Shown here: piece after piece, positions 1-9,588 of the stretch
Numbering within the stretch: position 1 is the first letter of the stretch
Layout of the letters: every line of letters begins with the position of its first letter
From: Parabacteroides sp.
GTDB lineage: Bacteria; Bacteroidota; Bacteroidia; Bacteroidales; Tannerellaceae
Direction of reading: 5' to 3'
Assembly: GCA_017937385.1 (NCBI GenBank)
Contig: JAGBDR010000030.1
Span: forward strand, 1-39,723
Length of the DNA stretch: 39,723 nucleotides
Notes under the pieces: model-generated
Seen by the model: the letters and a program-made list of their open reading frames with translations, nothing else
Databases searched by the model: none
Told to the model about the DNA's origin: nothing
Made by a program: the position numbers and the translations under genes

Positions 1-49
1 GGACCTTGCTATGAAAAAGGAAGAAATCGGAAAATGCTCCGTTTTTCCA

Positions 50-78
50 AGAAACGGAGACGTCCGTTTCTCCTTTTT
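50..78 (+). terminator. Candidate Rho-independent terminator
   Basis: An 8-bp perfect stem (AGAAACGG at 50-57, CCGTTTCT at 64-71) with a 6-nt loop is followed by CC and five T. It would end transcription entering from left of the window; the gene it serves is not visible. Confidence 0.5.
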
Positions 79-325
79 GCCTTTTCATTCTGAAAAATTC
101 GCTTTCCCCTTTCCTCCTAAAAAGAGATTCCTTATATAGGTGAAATCCTATCCTGTCAATGTGTTTTTAATTTATTTTTATCCCAGTCTATGACAACAGA
201 ATGTACATTCAATATAGAAGTGCAATTTCGCAGTGTTATAAAACTAAAAAAACCACTGCGGGTTTGCCCAAGCGGCAGGGGCGCATAGCCCCTGAGAGCG
301 TAGAGTCATAAGCAATACAAAAAAA

Positions 326-349
326 GGGAAGAGAGTGCCCCCTCTTCCC
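326..349 (-). terminator. Hairpin with minus-strand T-run
   Basis: GGGAAGAG (326-333) pairs perfectly with CTCTTCCC (342-349) over an 8-nt loop. The plus strand has an A-run just before it, so on the minus strand the stem is followed by a T-run, as in a Rho-independent terminator. It lies between the left end of the IS and its transposase and could block transcription leaving the element leftwards. Confidence 0.45.
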
Positions 350-375
350 CATAGATTAATTAATTTTGTATTGTT

Positions 376-1354
376 ATGTATAAACAATTAATCCGTGAAC
401 AAAGGTACGCGATTTTTTTAGGATTGAAAGAAGGGAAGCCCCAAAAAGAAATCGCCCAACAAATAGGAGTATCTCCTAGTACGATCAGTCGTGAGTTAAA
501 ACGCAACAGCAACAAACAGGGTAAATACAGTTATGCGCTGGCAGACGAAATGGCGCATGAGTGAACATTTACCGGGTAACAGACGTATTCCCTCTTCTTT
601 AATAAAGGAATCCATGGATTTAATCAAAAAAGAAGAGTGGTCTCCCAAACAGATATCCGGCTATTTGAAGTTGCAAGGTAAAGAAATTTCACATGAAAAG
701 ATCTACCAGCTGATTCGTTCCGATGAGAGCGGAGAACTCGCCTCGCACTGCCGCCACAGGATGAAGTATCGCCGTCATAAGTCCTCTTCCGCTCCGGCAT
801 AGGCCTCCAATATCCCTAACCGGACAAGTATCCATGAACGCCCGGCAGAGGCAGACGGCAAACGCTTTGGAGACTGGGAGATGGACTTGATCATAGGTAA
901 GGATGGCGAGGGTGCGATCCTTACCCTGACTGAGCGCTCGACCAACTTCCTGATCATGGAAAAATTAAAGGAAGGCAAGAAGGCCGTTCCCTTGGCAAGG
1001 GTGGTAACCCGACTGCTATACCCTTACCGGGGAGAAGCGTTGAAGACCTTGACGACGGATAATGGCTCGGAGTTCGCCTGTCACGAACAGATAGCACGTT
1101 CATTAAAGACCACGGTCTATTTTGCGGATTCCTACTCCTCCTGGCAAAAAGGGTCCATAGAGAACATGAATAAGCTGATCAGACAATATATCCCCAAGAA
1201 AACAGACTTTGATACGGTCAGTGACAGCTTCATCCTGGAAATTCGCAAGAAGATAAACCGAAGGCCCAGAGAGAAATTAGGATTCCAATGTCCCAGGGAC
1301 TGTTTCTTCAGGCAGGTCAATAAAAAGGGGAATACCATAAGGCACTCCCCTTGA
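376..1354 (+). pseudogene. IS30-family transposase, frameshifted and nonsense-mutated
   Basis: This encoded a DDE transposase of the IS30 family, about 325 residues and close to the length of IS4351 transposase. The first segment (376-564) has the N-terminal helix-turn-helix (KEIAQQIGVSPSTISRELKR). A one-base frame change near 560 moves the rest to another frame. A TAG at 800-802 then interrupts that frame before the catalytic core. The core is otherwise intact: D in WEMD (884-886), D in TTDNGSEF, and E in GSIENMN, with 33 residues between the second D and the E, as is typical of IS30. The gene starts at ATG 376. With both a shift and a stop, no full transposase can be made by normal translation. 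Either lesion could be a sequencing error, but two together argue for real decay. Confidence 0.9.
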
Positions 1355-1503
1355 AAGCTCTTATTAATCACAGCTAACGCTTTGGCTAATAATCACTTTT
1401 CTTTCCATAGTCAAGTTTGGCTTTTTTCATAGTTAAGGATTTGGATGTCCAAACGTAAGCATTTGTTTTTAACTATGCAAGGTTTTGTGTGTTTATTTTC
1501 AGA

Positions 1504-1655
1504 CAAATGCTCTATTTGTGTCTTTTTACTTTGGATTATGGACTAAATAGACTTGAACTGAACAAATTTAGAGGCTCTTTTGATCTATTTTTGTTCTGCA
1601 TACACTACAATTCAATTCTTTTCTATATAATTGCACTTGCTTGTTGACTCTGCAA
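1504..1655 (+). repeat. Dispersed repeat A, copy 1
   Basis: About 150 bp match the minus strand of 34692-34835 at roughly 80% by eye, with some small gaps. Long identical runs include CAAATGCTCTATTTG, TTTGGATTATGGACT and ATATAATTGCACTTGC. The right end abuts repeat B. Function is unknown; it may be a decayed mobile or transcribed element. Confidence 0.75.
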
Positions 1656-1765
1656 ATAGGTTTTCCGAATCAACAAGAAAAAACGACCTTAATTTTACAA
1701 AATATATGGGTTACAGGACAAAACAAGGTTGTTTAGATAACGTAGCCCCAAGTTTAATGGATAAA
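1654..1765 (+). repeat. Dispersed repeat B, copy 1
   Basis: These 112 bp align without gaps to 39339-39450 with about 10 differences (about 91% identity by eye). In the other copy this DNA carries the upstream part of a minus-strand promoter. Here the TACCTTTG -7 box is lost: the sequence left of the repeat reads GCAAATAGG instead of GCAAAGGTAAATAGG. Confidence 0.85.
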
Positions 1766-1851
1766 AGAGTGATAAGGGAAACGGCCCTATTAAAAAATCC
1801 TATTCCATTTCATCAAGATAAAACAGAATAGGATCTTTCTTCAACTAAAAA

Positions 1852-4259
1852 TTATTGATAGTGAATCTCTTCAAGAACCCCTCGAGTTATGAATCTCACA
1901 GTCACATCCGGTGCCGATTCCTCGTCTTTATCACAGGCAAAAGCAATGTGGGAATCGCCTGCCGCAACTTCCGCATTACCTTGAGGAACAACAGAAGTTA
2001 TGATATTGTAATTTTTATCTGTGACATGAGCCTTCCCTTCAAATCCATACAACAGATATTGCCCGTCTTCCACTTTACACGGAAAAGCGATAGTGCCTTT
2101 TTCTGTCACAAACTTAGGATTCTCGATATATCCTTCTCCTTCAACTTTCAAGCGGAAAGCATATTTTCCGGCATACGGTGTACTAATAGACCAATCAGCC
2201 CCTCCAGGCTGTCCAGGCTGCAATTCACCTAATGAGCAATGATAATGTTTAGTAATGGACAAAGGATACAAAGAAAACAAGTTCTCGTTTTCCTTTTCCA
2301 GATGCCACTCAGTGGACGGATCTTTCAAACGCTCCATCTGTTCGGGAGTAAAACATTTCTTCTCACGCAACATATCCCAATTTTTGATAGCCGTCAGCAA
2401 TTGGTCTATCTGCCCATGCTTCTTCAATGTGCTTACGCTTATATTCATGGCATATCCAGCATCAAATCCAGCAGACTCCGACAAAGCCCACTCCAAATCT
2501 TCCATGGTAGAGCATTCAAATTTCTTATCTGCAAGACGAATCAAGAACCATCCCAACATCCGAGGGAAAAGATTCCTCTTGAAATAGTTTTGGTTTTTAA
2601 TCCGGTTCTCTACCTGCCCTGTCCGCATGGCTTCTCCCCAAGGTTCTCCCCAGTTCATGCGAGTATGAATATGCCAGGTAAAATGGCTCAACCGGCTGGC
2701 ATCGTTCAAGACATTATGTCCAACCCCTCTATAAAATTGTTCGACAAAACGAGCCGGAGCATAATCGTCTTGTCCTGTATAACTACAACCTTCCAATCCA
2801 TCAAACGAAATCTGCTTCAACCCTGTTTTATTGAACAGTTCCGTCAAACGATCCACATATTTATCCTGCAATTCCAAATCAGGGAAAAGAGTCTTGTAAG
2901 GATAATCCCACAATTTATACAAAGGAGATTTCTTGCTATGCGATGCAGTTGTTGTACCGAAAGCTCCCCGTTTACAATTCTTCAAAATCATCTTATCACC
3001 CTCCTCTTTCACCTCTCCATAAGTAATGAGTTCCTGATCTATCATCATCGCATTCAAGGTCATAGGCAAAGCAAAAAGACCGGTTTTCTTTATACTTATT
3101 TCGTTTTGCGAATCATTTATATCCATCAGTAATTCCAAGCGGCCTTGCTTTAACAAATGCTCTGACGGTATCGGAGTCACATAAGCATCATTGGTGGTCG
3201 TAAAATTAGACAGGGTGTGCACTCCTACCGAAATACCTCTTTGCGAAGCTTTATCCACCAACGCCTTCACGGCATCGTCACCGCCCTCTACAAAACTTTT
3301 ACTCCAATTAAAATGCCCCCAGTCTTCAAACGGTCCCGGATGGTATATATACTTAAAGCCAGCTATTTGAGACTTATCCAGTACATAATCCAAATTTTTT
3401 TCCGAGAAATCGGTAATCAAATAAGAACACATGGCCGAACGGGCCGTCTTCCCCCACTCTCCATCAAAAAGCGGATGCGGCAACCCTTGTTCCACTTCAA
3501 TAGCCCCAATACGTTCCAAGGCCTGCTCTGCCGAGCAACCGAATAGAGCGATTTTAGCTCCATTTATAGCGCATCAGCCCCTTTCACCGGCAGTACCTCC
3601 ATATTTTGCAGCTGCTGCACTTGACGTTTTTCCGCCCGACTACGATTTCTACATGCAAACTGGAAAGAAGCGCCATCCGGTAAATCAACAGCCGCCAACT
3701 TGTAATCCGGAGTACTGCCTACAGACAATTCTGCGCTTTTTCCATTACACTGATAAAACTCCTTCACCGGCTTCATGTATTCATCCGGTATTCCGGCGAT
3801 TGTCTTTATGTTCATGGCCTGCACTCCCAAAGCAACACCTCTACCTTGTACTACACCAACCACATCGCCCACTACATCATGGATATTGACCTTGACAGGT
3901 CCAAACAGAATGGCATCGTATTCAGCCGGCACCTTGGTCGCTTCCAGCGTAATGCAATTAGGAGTTTCCGAGTAAGACAGATTGATGACATTCTTGTCCT
4001 GCATCGTCAGCTGCAACACATTCTTTTTCAATTCCAACTTCTCCGGTTGCACCAGCGTACCTTTCACACAAGCGGTGATCAAAGGTGAATGGTCAGCTTC
4101 TGCCAATTCTTCATTTTGAACCTGAATAGAACGGTAAAAACCATTCTCCGCAATAGAAACTGTCAGATCTGTTGATTTTAAAGTTACCTCCTGCGCTGAT
4201 ATATACATGGAGTAAGCACATCCCAATATGAGCACCCGACATCTTAGTTTTATTTTCAT
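1852..4259 (-). pseudogene. Secreted glycosidase/lyase-like protein broken by one missing base
   Basis: Two frames make one protein of about 802 residues. Part 1 runs from ATG 4259 to a TAA at 3564-3566. Part 2 is open from 3573 down to 1852. The frames meet in a 10-base window; adding one base near 3567 restores a continuous reading through ADAL-INGAK. An upstream in-frame start at 4304 exists, but the 4259 start gives a clean signal peptide (MKIKLRCRVLILGCAYSMYISA) and lies just after a -7 box. The first 230 residues look like a beta-sandwich. Part 2 looks like a TIM-barrel enzyme, with stretches such as GISVGVHTL, QISFDGLEG and HTRMNWGEPWGEA, then a beta-rich C-terminus. I cannot assign a CAZy family. 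The lesion lies in no homopolymer, so slippage-type phase variation is unlikely; sequencing error remains possible. Confidence 0.7.
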
Positions 4260-4291
4260 TTTCACATCTATTGAGTTTATATTTCGTATGA

Positions 4292-4299
4292 CAAAACTA
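4292..4299 (-). promoter_or_regulatory. -7 box for the broken glycosidase gene
   Basis: The minus strand reads TAGTTTTG, a match to the Bacteroidetes -7 consensus TAnnTTTG, about 33 bp before the ATG at 4259. No clear TTTG -33 element is seen at the usual distance. The position supports the 4259 start over 4304. Confidence 0.45.
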
Positions 4300-4377
4300 T
4301 ACATTATACCAATGAGAAATTATATATTTTATAACGGTTTGCTTGCATTTTCTTCCGATTCGGCAACACCCTCCCGG

Positions 4378-4459
4378 ATATGACAAGTGCTATCCCCGCG
4401 AATATGACAGGTGATATCCGGGAAGATATGACCGGTCATATTCGGAAGGATAGCACCTT
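4378..4459. repeat. Tandem palindromic array, 24-bp units
   Basis: Three 24-bp units start at 4378, 4402 and 4426, with a partial fourth at 4450. Each begins ATATGAC and is partly self-complementary. The third holds a perfect 16-bp palindrome, ATATGACCGGTCATAT (4426-4441). The array lies between the GH2 stop and the promoter of the next minus-strand gene. Confidence 0.8.
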
Positions 4460-4474
4460 GCTTCCTTTATAATG

Positions 4475-7400
4475 TTATTCCACGTTATATCCGGAAATCA
4501 GGACCTTGCCCTCATTGCCTCTGGTATCTTCATCTTTCCAGCTCATGCGGACTTCTTTCTTTTCGCCCGGAAGCAAAGAGAAATAGTTGTCGGAATAGAA
4601 TACTGGCAGAAGTTGCTGGCCGTCGTTGTTACCTACGACATTCAGACGGATCATCAGAGCCGGAGTGGTGGTCTTGTTCTCAATGACAGACACGGCGCTC
4701 CAAGTTCCGTCGGCCTGTTTGTCCACGGTGGTCGTAGACTGTAGCGCGACCTTTGCCAACTGGCGCAAATCCTGATAATTGTTTTCTTCCAAGCTTCTGT
4801 GATAGAAGTTATCGGAAATGACTTGGCCGTTTTCAGCCAAAACCATCTTGATGAAGTGGACTTTCGACAGATTAGCCGGAAATGACAACCGGATACACTT
4901 ATTGGTCGTATCTTCATAGCTGTCAACTGTTGCCTCTTTTTCCCACACAACGGAACCATCCATATTCAGGATCTGGACTTTTGCAACCAATCCCTTATGG
5001 GTTCCGGCGCTGTAGTTGACCACTTCCACTTCGTCTGTCGCCGGATTCCACTGGATATGCAACGGCTCGGAAGCCTTCTTGATGGCAAAATAGGCGGCAG
5101 TCGGTTCGAAATAATAATCATACGTCTGCCATACCATCGAAGGCCAGCAAGAGTGGCTCATCCACATCAACAGCCCTTTCCGGTTCTGGCTTCTGGACTC
5201 GAACAAACTGCGGTGGCCGTCATAGTTCACCCACTGTGCCAACTCAGCAAACTCTTTCGCACTCTGCGGTTCGCCGTAGCCTTTCGCGATGATCTCATTG
5301 AAAGAGGTACAACCCTGTGCCCCTTCGCGGGTATAGTCATGCATACCCCATTCATGATCCTGTGGCCAGATTCCTTCCGGCGAGAAGGTGCGGAGCATGC
5401 TTTCGTAAGTCATGACGTTCGGCATCCCGCGTTCGCTATGTAACTTGTCGTTACCGGTCTTCAGCGTAAAATATTCTTTCGCCGGAAGCATACGGTACGG
5501 GCCGTGGCCGCTTACCACATCATCCGCCGAGCTGGAGATATAATGAATTCCCGGATGATCTTCCCGGACGATACGGCGCAGAGCCTTGTCGATCTGTTCG
5601 GGCGGGAAGCCTTCGTTACGTCCGCAATAAAGGCCGATGGAAGCATGGCTGCGAATCCGTTTTACATAGTCTTCCGCATTGGCGATAAACATTTCAGGGT
5701 AATACGGGTCAGGTCCGTCGGCCGGATTTGCCAGCCAGAAGTCCTGCCAGATCATAATACCGTGGCGGTCACAAGCCTCATAAAGTTCCTTGTCGCCGAT
5801 CATACCGACCCAGTTGCGCATCATCGTAAAGTTCATATCGGCATGATAAGCCACGGCAATATCATATTCGCGGGCACGATAGTTCAAATTCGATTCACCA
5901 AAGCCCCAGTTTCCACCCCGTCCGATAAAACGACGGCCGTTGATAAAGAGGCTCAGGATATGGTTGTCTTCATTAAACGTCATTTGGCGGATACCGACTT
6001 TGAAGTCTTTCGTATCCGAAACGGCATCCCCGACCTTGAATGTGAAGTTTGCGTCATACAGGTTCGGTTCGCCATATCCTCTCGGCCACCACAAACGCGG
6101 GTTTTCCATCTTCAGTTGCGGGAAATCCTTGACATCAAAAACAACCGTCTTTTCCTCGCCTGCCGCCAAGGAAACCGGTTGCCGGAATGTGATATCCCCG
6201 ACTTTCCCTTCCAAAGTCCCGCTCACGGCATCCGTATCGTGGTTTTTCACGATCACCTCAGCCGTCAACGTGGCGGAAGTCGTATCGGGCAACGGCAAGA
6301 CAGAGGTGACAAGCGGATCAGCGACCGTCACCTTGCCGGTAGAAGTCAGGAAGACATCATTCCAGATACCGATATTGCGGCCGCGAACCGTCGGAATCCA
6401 GTCCCAACCGATTGTCGCATGGAACGTCGGGTTATCGGCCCCTAAGATTCCACCGTTGAAGTCCGTACTCTGTTTGTTCTTTTCCTTGATCGCCCCGATA
6501 TGGTTGTTCCGGATGATCTCTACTGCCACCACGTTCTTGCCCGGAGCGACAAGATCCGTCACGTCGAACTTGCCTCTCATAAAGGCGCCTTCGATACGGC
6601 CTAATTTCTTTCCATTCAGGTAAACATCCGCTTTCCAGTTGATTCCGTCGAAGTTCAGGAACAGGCGATCCTGCTTGAATCCATCGGGCACTTCAAACTC
6701 GTTACGATACCAGAAGTTGGACCAGAAGAAAGATTCGGACACATGCAACTGGTTGTCCGCATAGTTCGGATCGGCAATTGCCCCGATATTCTTGTAGCTG
6801 CTCAATACGGTTCCCGGTACAGTAGCCACGATCCAGTTCTCCGGCTTGAATGCAGGAGTCGAGATTTCTTCGCCCGAAGCGGCCACTTCGGAAGCACGCT
6901 GCAACTTCCAGTTGCCGCCGGAAAGGTTCATTTCCCCTTTGGTTGCGGCAGGAGCAGCCACGGGATGAGCGACCAGGCCGCCTTTTCCCATCACTTCCAT
7001 TTCGCTCAAGATATAATAGCTGCCATTTGCCGACTGTTGCATCAAGACACGCACATAACGGGCCTGCTGCGTGCCATTGAGAGCGATTTCATCTTTCAGG
7101 CCGTTGCCGCCCGGCAATTCGGCCACATCTTTCCATTGTTCGGCATCGTCCGATACCTGTATCTTGCCCTTTACGGCCTTATTGATCCAGTGCAGGTTCA
7201 CTTTGTCAAACTCAGACCGGCTGCCCAGATCCACATACAACCATTCTTCACCTGCCGTCGCGCTCATCCAGGCACTATTGAAAAACTGGGAAGGTTTCAT
7301 TTCCACCAATCCGTCCTTGTCCCAGAAGTTCGCCTCCGTAAATACCCACTCATGAGCTCCCGTCATCTTCAATAGTACGCGGTAGGCGGAATAGGCAGCC

Positions 7401-8104
7401 TCCTTGTTAAACGTTATCGTTTCATTCAGTTTACGGACCGGCATGGTTGTCGTCTGGTCGGTCTGTTTGTTCGGGTCTGTCACCGGGACACGGTAAGAAA
7501 GTGCTTTACCAGGCAAACCGCTACCGCTCAGCTTACCGATTTCCGTCCAGTTCTGTCCATCGCCGGAACCCTGGCAGATGATCTCGTAACCTCCTTTCGA
7601 AACCTGGTCGTCATAAACGACTGTCCCGACCAAAGAGAGTTTGCCGACCGTCTTGCTGTAGTTGGCCAGCGTAAACTGGAAATAAGTATCTCCGCCGGTA
7701 AATGTATTCCTCGAATAGGGTCCCTCGTCAATCATCCATTCACGCTCCCGCCTTGGGACATCCCCTTCGGGCGTTGAAAGGATCAAATATTGCGGTTGTT
7801 TGTCAGAAACAAGACCGTCTGTAACCAACTGGGCTACCAGATTGTAGTCATGGCTGGAAGAGGCAAAAGCGGAACGCAACAGAGCGATATTCCGGTAAGT
7901 TGAATAATCCGGAGCCAGCGAAGGGGAGAAATCTTCCTTCGGATTGCCGGGGTACTGTCCGATTCCGCGCGTGTAATAGTCCGACCGTTCAAACGACTTG
8001 CCATCCGTCGCATCTGCCCCGCTACACCCCCAAAGGAGTAACGATGCCACTGCCGTCCCGCAAAAGGAAAGGACATTCTTAGCTTGTTTGTCCAAAATTT
8101 TCAT
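4475..8104 (-). CDS. GH2-family lipoprotein, exo-beta-glucosaminidase/mannosidase type, with discoidin-like N-terminal domains
   Basis: 1209 residues from ATG 8104. An ATG at 8122 is a possible alternative. The open frame runs to 8269, but a TACATTTG -7 box at 8162-8169 rules out the longest start. The N-terminus is a lipoprotein signal with lipobox LLLWGC (Cys about residue 27), so the enzyme should be membrane-anchored, probably at the outer membrane. Residues about 75-255 and 265-375 look like two F5/8 type C (discoidin) carbohydrate-binding modules. A GH2 sugar-binding domain, immunoglobulin-like domain and TIM barrel follow. The likely acid/base is Glu831 in GRNEG and the likely nucleophile Glu891 in HSERG. 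The layout resembles GH2 exo-beta-D-glucosaminidases and beta-mannosidases; the sugar cannot be decided from sequence alone. No Sus genes adjoin it. Confidence 0.85.
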   Translation of the reverse strand: MKILDKQAKNVLSFCGTAVASLLLWGCSGADATDGKSFERSDYYTRGIGQYPGNPKEDFSPSLAPDYSTYRNIALLRSAFASSSHDYNLVAQLVTDGLVSDKQPQYLILSTPEGDVPRREREWMIDEGPYSRNTFTGGDTYFQFTLANYSKTVGKLSLVGTVVYDDQVSKGGYEIICQGSGDGQNWTEIGKLSGSGLPGKALSYRVPVTDPNKQTDQTTTMPVRKLNETITFNKEAAYSAYRVLLKMTGAHEWVFTEANFWDKDGLVEMKPSQFFNSAWMSATAGEEWLYVDLGSRSEFDKVNLHWINKAVKGKIQVSDDAEQWKDVAELPGGNGLKDEIALNGTQQARYVRVLMQQSANGSYYILSEMEVMGKGGLVAHPVAAPAATKGEMNLSGGNWKLQRASEVAASGEEISTPAFKPENWIVATVPGTVLSSYKNIGAIADPNYADNQLHVSESFFWSNFWYRNEFEVPDGFKQDRLFLNFDGINWKADVYLNGKKLGRIEGAFMRGKFDVTDLVAPGKNVVAVEIIRNNHIGAIKEKNKQSTDFNGGILGADNPTFHATIGWDWIPTVRGRNIGIWNDVFLTSTGKVTVADPLVTSVLPLPDTTSATLTAEVIVKNHDTDAVSGTLEGKVGDITFRQPVSLAAGEEKTVVFDVKDFPQLKMENPRLWWPRGYGEPNLYDANFTFKVGDAVSDTKDFKVGIRQMTFNEDNHILSLFINGRRFIGRGGNWGFGESNLNYRAREYDIAVAYHADMNFTMMRNWVGMIGDKELYEACDRHGIMIWQDFWLANPADGPDPYYPEMFIANAEDYVKRIRSHASIGLYCGRNEGFPPEQIDKALRRIVREDHPGIHYISSSADDVVSGHGPYRMLPAKEYFTLKTGNDKLHSERGMPNVMTYESMLRTFSPEGIWPQDHEWGMHDYTREGAQGCTSFNEIIAKGYGEPQSAKEFAELAQWVNYDGHRSLFESRSQNRKGLLMWMSHSCWPSMVWQTYDYYFEPTAAYFAIKKASEPLHIQWNPATDEVEVVNYSAGTHKGLVAKVQILNMDGSVVWEKEATVDSYEDTTNKCIRLSFPANLSKVHFIKMVLAENGQVISDNFYHRSLEENNYQDLRQLAKVALQSTTTVDKQADGTWSAVSVIENKTTTPALMIRLNVVGNNDGQQLLPVFYSDNYFSLLPGEKKEVRMSWKDEDTRGNEGKVLISGYNVE

Positions 8105-8161
8105 ATCTGATTCATTATTCATTATTGTGCCCATTAATCCCAGTAAAAAAAGAAATTTGCA

Positions 8162-8169
8162 CAAATGTA
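8162..8169 (-). promoter_or_regulatory. -7 box for the GH2 gene
   Basis: The minus strand reads TACATTTG, matching TAnnTTTG. It predicts transcription starting near 8155 and a leader of about 35-50 nt. No good -33 TTTG is visible. It constrains the GH2 start to 8122 or 8104. Confidence 0.5.
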
Positions 8170-8356
8170 GGGAAAAGCCTGAAAATGACGAATAGAAAGC
8201 GGGAAATGTTGAACAAAAATAAAAAATCAAGTTCCCCGTAACCCTCAGAAACAAGATTGTTAATAACATAAGATAGTTTATAAAAAAATATTACCCTACC
8301 GTGTAATTTGAATTAAATGGGGTAGAAAATCGGATTTTATAGGGTATTAGTTTCGA

Positions 8357-8391
8357 TTTGGACCAATAAGCATGGTTTTTATGTATCTTTG
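8357..8391 (+). promoter_or_regulatory. Bacteroidetes-type promoter of pdxB
   Basis: A -33 TTTG (8357-8360) and a perfect -7 box TATCTTTG (8384-8391) are separated by 23 bp. The pdxB ATG at 8415 lies 24 bp after the -7 box, with AGGAG at 8404-8408 in ribosome-binding position. Confidence 0.7.
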
Positions 8392-8414
8392 CACCTCGAA
8401 AAAAGGAGAGCAAA

Positions 8415-9527
8415 ATGAAAATAGTTGCCGACAATACAGTTCCCTACCTGAAAGGGATCGCAGAACCGATCGCAGAGGTACGATACCTCACTTCAAAAGA
8501 GTTTACACCGGAAAACGTAAAGGATGCAGATGCACTGATCGTGCGGAGTATCGACAAATGTACCCGTGAATTGCTGGAAGGCAGTCGGGTCCGGTTGATT
8601 ACCAGTGCCACGATAGGCTTCGACCATATCGACATTCGCTATTGCGACGAGGCGGGTATTACCTGGAAGAACTCGCCGGGATGCAATGCCGTTTCGGTCG
8701 CCCAATATGTGTTGGCCGGATTGCTTACGGTTGCACTCCGTAAGGGGGAATCCTTACAGGGAAAGACCATCGGGATCGTCGGAGCCGGCCATGTCGGGAA
8801 AGAGGTGGAGAAAATATGCACAGCCTACGGGATGCACGTGCTCCGCAACGACCCGCCACGCGCGGAGGCGGAAGGGGAAGACGGTTTCGTTTCGTTGGAC
8901 ACGATTGCCGAACAAGCCGACATCATCACTTTCCACACGCCACTGACAAAGGAAGGCCGTTTCGCCACACGCCATCTGGCAGGAGAAGACTTTTTCCGCA
9001 AGCTCCAACGAAAACCTTGGTTCGTCAACGCATCCAGAGGAGCCGTCCACGACACGGATGCCTTGTTGCAGGCCCGTAAAAAGGGGAAGGTCAGCAAGAT
9101 CATCCTGGACTGTTGGGAAAACGAACCGGATATAAACCGGGAACTACTGGGACTGGCCACGATCGCCACCCCGCATATTGCCGGTTTCTCGGCAGACGGG
9201 AAAGCCAACGGAACACGTATGTGCCTGGAAAACATCGAAACCTTTTTCCAGGTGAAAATCGAGAAGCTCGGAGAGGTGGTTCCACCGGCACCCGGACAGC
9301 CGGTGATCGACCTGGACCGGTTCGATGGGAACCGGGTTGAACAGGCGATCCTGAGCAGTTTTGATCCGCTTGCCGTAGACCGGGCACTACGGGAAAACCC
9401 CGACAAGTTCGAGTGGTTCCGGACAAACTATCACCATCCAAGAGAATACCGTGCCTATACAATCGCCCATGCGACCCCGGAAGAAGCCGGACTGCTTCGA
9501 AGCTTAGGGTTCGGGATTCAACCATAA
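8415..9527 (+). CDS. pdxB: Erythronate-4-phosphate dehydrogenase
   Basis: 370 residues. It oxidises 4-phosphoerythronate in the DXP-dependent pathway to pyridoxal 5'-phosphate, using NAD, in the cytosol. It belongs to the D-2-hydroxyacid dehydrogenase family. The nucleotide-binding motif GIVGAGHVGKEV is at about 120-131. The catalytic residues known for E. coli PdxB fall at the same numbers here: Arg208 (NASRGA), Asp232, Glu237 (ENEP) and His254 (ATPHIAG). The C-terminal part carries the dimerisation-type extension usual for PdxB. The start at ATG 8415 has AGGAG upstream and a good promoter. The gene stands alone, divergent from the GH2 gene and convergent with purN. Confidence 0.95.
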   Translation: MKIVADNTVPYLKGIAEPIAEVRYLTSKEFTPENVKDADALIVRSIDKCTRELLEGSRVRLITSATIGFDHIDIRYCDEAGITWKNSPGCNAVSVAQYVLAGLLTVALRKGESLQGKTIGIVGAGHVGKEVEKICTAYGMHVLRNDPPRAEAEGEDGFVSLDTIAEQADIITFHTPLTKEGRFATRHLAGEDFFRKLQRKPWFVNASRGAVHDTDALLQARKKGKVSKIILDCWENEPDINRELLGLATIATPHIAGFSADGKANGTRMCLENIETFFQVKIEKLGEVVPPAPGQPVIDLDRFDGNRVEQAILSSFDPLAVDRALRENPDKFEWFRTNYHHPREYRAYTIAHATPEEAGLLRSLGFGIQP

Positions 9528-9545
9528 CACCAACGGGGATTCGCC

Positions 9546-9570
9546 AGGGCCGACAAGATAGGTCGGTCCT
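9546..9570. terminator. Hairpin between convergent pdxB and purN
   Basis: AGGGCCGAC (9546-9554) pairs with GTCGGTCCT (9562-9570) over a 7-nt loop, 9 pairs with one G-U. There is no strong T-run on either side, but its place between two converging stops suits a bidirectional terminator. Confidence 0.5.
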
Positions 9571-9588
9571 CATTTCAACCGGAACAGA

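Larger units (their letters stand above)
211..1360 (+). mobile_element. IS30-family insertion sequence, approximate limits
   Basis: The element is defined by its broken transposase (376-1354). The limits are tentative. On the left, GAAGTGCAA at 217-225 resembles the inverse of GGCACTCC at 1341-1348, and the implied length of about 1.15 kb fits IS4351-like elements. The terminal inverted repeats are too weak to fix the ends, and I found no convincing target duplication. The left end carries a hairpin (326-349). Confidence 0.35.
1355..1851. other. Gene-free stretch holding two dispersed repeats
   Basis: About 500 bp of AT-rich DNA lie between the IS30 remnant and the broken glycosidase gene. 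No ORF here looks like a real gene; a 66-codon ORF at 1631-1831 runs through repeat DNA and has no recognisable features. The stretch carries repeat A (1504-1655) joined to repeat B (1654-1765). Second copies of each occur separately near the right end of the window. An 8-bp inverted repeat, CTTGTTGA (1640-1647) and TCAACAAG (1670-1677), spans the junction. Confidence 0.6.

Noticed and set aside
1631-1831. 66-codon plus-strand ORF
   Set aside because: It runs across the repeat A/repeat B junction; the other copy of repeat B does not keep the frame or the start.
3559-3576. Programmed frameshift in the broken glycosidase gene
   Set aside because: No slippery heptamer or following structure is evident at the junction; a simple one-base loss explains it better.
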